Part shown: piece after piece, positions 59,559-64,000 of the stretch
How positions within the stretch are numbered: the first letter of the stretch is position 1
How the letters are laid out: each line of letters opens with the position of its first letter
From: Apoderus coryli
Lineage: Eukaryota; Arthropoda; Insecta; Coleoptera; Attelabidae
Direction of reading: 5' to 3'
Length of the DNA stretch: 64,000 nt
Assembly (NCBI GenBank): GCA_911728435.2
Contig: OU452199.1
Span: 18,734,860-18,798,859 of the forward strand
Program-made: the position numbers and the translations under genes
The notes under the pieces: generated by a model
What the model was told of the DNA's origin: nothing
Databases searched by the model: none
What the model saw: only the letters and a program-made list of their open reading frames with translations

Positions 59559-60150
59559 TACACGGTGTCCAAGGTAAGATTGATATAGCATTGGAATCTT
59601 GGAAACGGTAGGAGTTACAATGTCGGTTGAATTAGAGAAAAGTTGTACAATTTAAACAACTTTTAAACAGTGTTTTCAAAATTAAACCAACTTTAGCTGT
59701 TTTCGAGAATTTGTAAAAAAACAATTTTTTGCGATATTAGTTTTTATTTATTTATGAAATTATTTTTACAGATATAAAAAAATAAAAAGCACTTCCTCAT
59801 TGTTACTTATTGGGAAAAAGATAGCGTTTACACTACCACGATTTGTTTTTGAAAAACCATCATCAATTTAATTTTTTTAAATGCGGCTCTGGATGTTTTA
59901 TTTTTAAATTTAAAGCCATTTTTAATTCAAAAATAGGTGGTACATCAAACTTAATAGTTCCAACAATATTTCAGTATTTTTAGCTGTTAATTAAAATTAT
60001 TCAAGAAAAATCGCCATAGTTTGACACTTAAATGACTGAATGCTGAGTAGTAGCTTTTGCAAAAACTATCTGTCGTCGTTACTCAAAATTATTTATCATT
60101 ATATAACAATTTATTTCTGTCTCAGTACAACATTTTACTAACAAATGGAC
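59559..60150. repeat. Family T, single-sided copy
   Basis: TA-CACGGTGTCCAAGGTAAGA and the following roughly 450 bases match the arms of the 43342-44851 element (ATAGCATTGGAATCTTGGAA, AAAATCGCCATAGTTTG). Sequence resembling its interior follows (TTATTTCTGTCTCAGTACAA). No second end was seen. Confidence 0.5.
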
Positions 60151-60374
60151 GGATAAGAATGATGAGACCTACCTTTTCTCGCACAGAACCTATATGCGTT
60201 GAGGGCCCTCTCTCCTGTCCACACCAACACAGCTTATTATACCAAGTTACGCAATACACACTGATAACTGATAGCAAATCGCGTCGCCAGCACTAAAATT
60301 GTTTATATTAGGTATATGTTAACGTCCAGAGCTCTTAATAGTGAATTTGGTCCCCATTTTATTCATATCATAAA

Positions 60375-60720
60375 CAGTCATTAGAAAAGAGACAACGTAG
60401 ATTTTAGAAATATTTGGTCTGGAAGCAGGATGGCGCTTATCCAACTCGAGGTACGATCAGAGATTTCTTTTAGCTCGATTTTCAATGCAAAGTCTTGAAC
60501 TTCGTCGTGTTTTGTCATCTTTAATATTTTTGTATAACATTCTCCAAAACAAGGTGGATTTTTCTTATATTCTTTCAAAACTAAACTTTAATATTCCCAG
60601 AATTTCCACTAGACATGATTGTTTGTTTAGATGTGAGCATGCTAGGACTAATGTTCTCTTGAGATCCCCACTCTATGTAATCTGTTAAATTTAATGAATT
60701 AAGTCACTGTTTTGATATAT
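60375..60720 (+). pseudogene. LINE C-terminal fragment
   Basis: SLELRRVLSSLIFLYNILQN, KVDFSYILSKLNFNIPRIS and CEHARTNVLLRSPLYVIC closely follow the C-terminus of the 5672-9617 element (SLELRRKINSLRFLYNLVHS, ARTNLMLRSPISIC). Only the last part is present. Confidence 0.7.
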
Positions 60721-60724
60721 TTTT

Positions 60725-60975
60725 TGATAGTGTTGGTACGTATGGGATGGTAAGTTTAGTTTTTTTTAGGGCGTTATAAAGTTGGTGAGGTATAACTCCA
60801 GTAGCAGAAATTATTATCGGTATAATTTCAACTTTGGTCTGATGCCACATTTGTTTTATCTCTTCCGCAAGTTGGATGTATTTTTCATTATTATTATTAT
60901 TATTATTAAGAGTTTAGCGCAGGTCTCCAGGAAAATAGGTGGATTCAAGGATAATGTAGGATATGCACCGTAGGG
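60725..60975 (-). pseudogene. Possible C-terminal fragment of a second LINE type
   Basis: On the minus strand the frame gives KYIQLAEEIKQMWHQTKVEI then IPIIISATGVIPHQLYNAL. This resembles the W-x-x-x-x-x-x-I-P-I-V-I-G-x-L-G-x-V-P segment near the C-terminus of some invertebrate reverse-transcriptase proteins. A (TTA)n run interrupts it at 60885-60907. Confidence 0.4.
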
Positions 60976-62316
60976 ACTGTTGTAATATTTGTATTGAAAT
61001 CTGAATTGTGAAAAATAATGAAATTATATTAAAAATATTAGATTTATCGTTCAATCGGTATTTGATTTTAGTGACAGAAAGCTCTCTTAAAATATTACTC
61101 TTAAATTACAGGCATTCTAAAATTAATTTTACTTATGGGATACATTGTTAAGCTATTTATCTATTTATCCTATATACAATATACAGATATATTTGGTTAT
61201 GTTATTTTTATTATTATTCCTTATTTGCATTGAAAACCAAACTCTAATCTAGTTAAACAATTTGACAACTTATTGGTATAAACTGAACTGCAAATGTAAT
61301 AACGACAATCATACACACACTAGAGACGTAAAAGCAATACCTTGGCTCCAAAGCTTGCAGAGACAACAATACAGTTGACTGATCGTCTACGTTTTTGTTT
61401 GTGGTTTGGTCCTAATGAATAGTTTTGTTAGAAAATACATTTCAAATCATTTCCTGGGTTAACAAATTAAAGATATATCTTAGCTGTTAAAAATTATCCA
61501 TCTGTTATTTTATATAAGGAGTTAAAGAGCAAAATATATAAAAGCGTTTAATATAATTCGTGTAGCAATGAACTTTCAATCACTTGGTATCTTTTTAATT
61601 TTTTTAATGGGAAATGAGGACGAGATTTCCCATTAAAAAAATTAAAAAGATACCAAGTGATTGAAAGTTCGAATTTTATGAGGCTACAAATTACACAAAA
61701 AACTTTATTTGTTTAAGTGAGTGAGAAAAAGCATATTTCGCAATATCTTAGCTATCCTCAAAAATCTGTATTCTGTAACTTTATTCCAACCGTATACCTG
61801 TAATTTCTAGCTATATCGCCGTGTTGTATATATCTAAATTGGTTATAAAATATTACACAATATTATACACGAAGGTTTCAAGAAAATCTACTATTATTAA
61901 AACATTTCTACTTAAAATTTAATTAATAGAACTAATAAAACAAAAGGAAAATAAGTACCTAAGTAATATAACGTTCCACATATTTTCTTAAATTTTTATT
62001 ATTCTAGCGAATACCCTTGACGTAATATATCTGCAATTACACTGATTACAGTAAAATTCTTGGAAGCGACATAAAATTACTTTAGAATTTTATTGCTTGT
62101 CAACTTTAAAGAAGGAAATTTATCGTCCGAATAAGGTAAAATTGACTATGCTTTTACCAAACATGTACATATGTTAAAAATTAGTCATTTCTAACCTGAA
62201 TTAAGGATTTGAGTTATTTATTGTTGCAACTAATGACGATAAAATAACTATAAACATTTCTCTTAATACGCATTATTCATCTAACCGCAGAGACATTTTT
62301 GTTTATTTTGATATAA
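60976..62316. other. No gene recognised; contains a perfect hairpin
   Basis: AT-rich. The only structure found is the inverted repeat at 61570-61670. Confidence 0.4.
61570..61670. repeat. Perfect 46-bp inverted repeat, 9-nt spacer
   Basis: 61570-61615 and 61625-61670 are exact reverse complements, including runs of 5 and 7 T, separated by GAGGACGAG. The outer edge is GAACTTTCAATCACTTGGTA. No TA, TTAA or other duplication flanks it. Confidence 0.85.
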
Positions 62317-63436
62317 TAGGTCATTCATAAGTCCGTAGGATGAGTAAGAAAAAAACAAAATTTTGACAAAACTCGATTTTATTATTATTCAACAAAGGTG
62401 CCTTCCAGGGCAATACAACGAGTATAGCGATTTTCCAACTTTTCGATACAACTTTTATTTCTCTTTCTCGTCAAAATAGGCTTCAGTTTCAGCGATTACT
62501 TACTCATTGGACTTAAATTTCTTTTCATACAGCATTCTAATGAGATCTAAAAACAGGAAAAAGTTGTTGGGGGCTAAATCTGGAGAATACGGTGTGTGGG
62601 TAAGCAATTCGAAGCCCAATTCATTGAATTTTGCCATAGTTTTCATCGATTTGTGACAGGGTGCATTGTCATGGTGAAACAACACTTTTTTCTTATGCAA
62701 ATGTGGCTGTTTCTTTACGATTTCAGCCTTCAATCGATCCAAAAGTGCACAGTAATAGTCGATGTTGATAGTGGTTCCTTTTTGGAGATAGTCGATGAAT
62801 ATGATTCCGTTCGCATCCCAAAATACAGCCGCCATCATCTTACCGGCCGACTGTTGCGTCTTTGGTTGCTTTGGATTCGGTTCGTCGATTGCTGTCGACT
62901 CAGCTGACTGCCTTTTGGATTCTAGTGTGTAATAGTGAAGTCATGTTTCATCCATTGTCACATATCGCCTCCTCTGAAGCATCAATTCGTTGTTGTTTTT
63001 GGTCGACTGTGAGCCCACTTTGCACAGAGCTTTCGCATACCTAAATGTTCATGTAAAATGGTAAAAACACTACCATGTCATATCTTTACAATGTCAGCTA
63101 GCTCGTGCACCTTCAATTTGCGATCGTTCGTAACTATTTTGTGAATTTTTTTGACGTTTCCTGGCCTCATTTGGGCGTCCACTGCGCTCTGCATCATTTG
63201 TGCTGGTACGACCACTTTTAAATTCAGCAATCCACTTTGTCTGGAAGGAGCAGAGTTCGTATGATGTTTATCAAGCCATTGCTTCATACAAAATGCTATT
63301 ACTCACGAATCAATAGTCAGATTGCTGCCAAATTTATACACGTATCGTTTAAAGGTTAGTGCTAAATAAAAATCATATAGAAAAAATTCTACTAACGCCA
63401 TATATGTGTCATCTTACGGACTTATTGAATGACCTA
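62317..63436 (-). mobile_element. Decayed mariner element
   Basis: The inverted ends share AGGTCATTCA(A)TAAGTCCGTA (62318 and the complement ending at about 63435). Minus-strand transposase pieces: 63287-63078 MKQWLDKHHTNSAPSRQS and NDRKLKVHELADIVKI (DNA-binding), then after stops 62838-62500 MMAAVFWDANGIIFIDYLQK, VLFHHDNAPCHKSMKT (second Asp) and THTPYSPDLAPNNFFLF. The family has SPDLAPSDFFLF; here the third catalytic Asp is Asn. With the broken N-terminus this is a dead DD34D-type mariner of about 1.1 kb. Confidence 0.75.
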
Positions 63437-63731
63437 ATATGTATTTAATTTTTATTTATTGCTAATTGTTATGTTATTTTTGTAGTTATTATTTTTAAAT
63501 ATTTTCAATTAATCACTTTCAGTTTGACTCACAAATGGATGTTAATCTTTGGAATATAGGTATTAGTATAAAAATAAGTAGAATAGATCCATATCTAATT
63601 AGATTAATCAGGATTTTTATATTTTTATTTATATTTGAGATTAGAGTTATACAATCAATTTACTTTTTCAAATGTTTTTTATAAATTCTTTTAGTAAAAT
63701 ATAATACCTACCCAGCTTTGCACAATTAAAA

Positions 63732-64000
63732 CGATATACAGCGTGAGCCACGATGAACGGCACGGAGTTTTACGAGTAAACTAGATACATTTTTTGATAT
63801 TTGCGGCAGACACAACATGGTGCAGGCCTAATTAAAATTATTTGGAATTACTTAAATCTTCAAGTTTCAAAGTTACTAAGGTAATTTTGCAATTATTATT
63901 TTTATGTTTTGACAAATACTATTTATTGACAATCGAAAGCGAGAAAGACAATCAAGTGTCTGAATTTTGACTGTGAATTCTGGTAACAGATATTTACTAT
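63732..64000 (+). mobile_element. Left end of another Tc1/mariner-type element, cut by the window
   Basis: TACAGCGTGAGCCACGATGA at 63736 resembles the TACAGGGTGAGTCACGAGGA end of the 24306-27966 family. No transposase is visible before the window ends. Confidence 0.35.

Noticed and set aside
62500..62838. Mariner frame as a working transposase
   Set aside because: The third catalytic Asp is Asn and the N-terminal half is interrupted by stops.

Overview
The window looks like a piece of a large, AT-rich, transposon-packed insect genome. Three things point there: an intron-split receptor gene of the Methuselah-like class B GPCR family with GT-AG introns, the dense mixture of non-LTR retrotransposons, Tc1/mariner, hAT and piggyBac-type elements, and the many short inverted elements ending in TACAGGGTG. 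Species cannot be assigned; a beetle or another insect with a large genome is a guess. No rRNA gene, functional tRNA gene, CRISPR array or prokaryotic feature was seen.

Host gene. One cellular gene can be supported, on the + strand. Six exons between 15686 and 36893 join in frame (900 nt, 299 residues plus stop) to give the complete seven-helix domain of a Methuselah-like receptor. The N-terminal ectodomain exons were not found. Introns are 439, 54, 6413, 13332 and 70 nt; the two long ones are long because of inserted repeats.

Left part (1-15.6 kb): a small palindromic MITE (361-589), a decayed RTE-like retrotransposon (- strand, about 670-2334), a decayed LINE (+, 3570-4830), a nearly intact two-ORF LINE (+, 5672-9617), a 5'-truncated Jockey-clade LINE (-, 10.2-12.1 kb), a decayed hammerhead-ribozyme repeat, and quiet AT-rich DNA.

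Gene body (15.7-36.9 kb): a Penelope-like GIY-YIG fragment, a TIR element with a 14-unit minisatellite, a second RTE-like fragment, a long palindromic mariner derivative invaded by a LINE, and a nest around 28.9-33.5 kb. In that nest one repeat was invaded by a DNA transposon (itself carrying a hammerhead element), a LINE tail and an apparently intact DD41D Tc1/mariner transposon. A decayed Tc1 element and a piggyBac-type MITE follow.

Right part (36.9-64 kb): further LINE fragments, palindromic elements, a dead DD41D-type transposon (48422-52690) that contains a 2.15-kb palindrome with 605-bp arms. In the palindrome's centre sits a hammerhead-ribozyme element flanked by an 11-bp target duplication. 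Beyond lie a hAT-type element with an 8-bp duplication, a decayed LINE, a perfect 46-bp inverted repeat and a dead mariner.

The most interesting system is the family of small hammerhead-ribozyme elements (12.2, 30.0 and 50.5 kb). Their layout (inverted partial copy, target duplication, type-I hammerhead) fits a small non-autonomous retroelement of the retrozyme or Penelope kind, and a Penelope-like endonuclease fragment lies in the same window.
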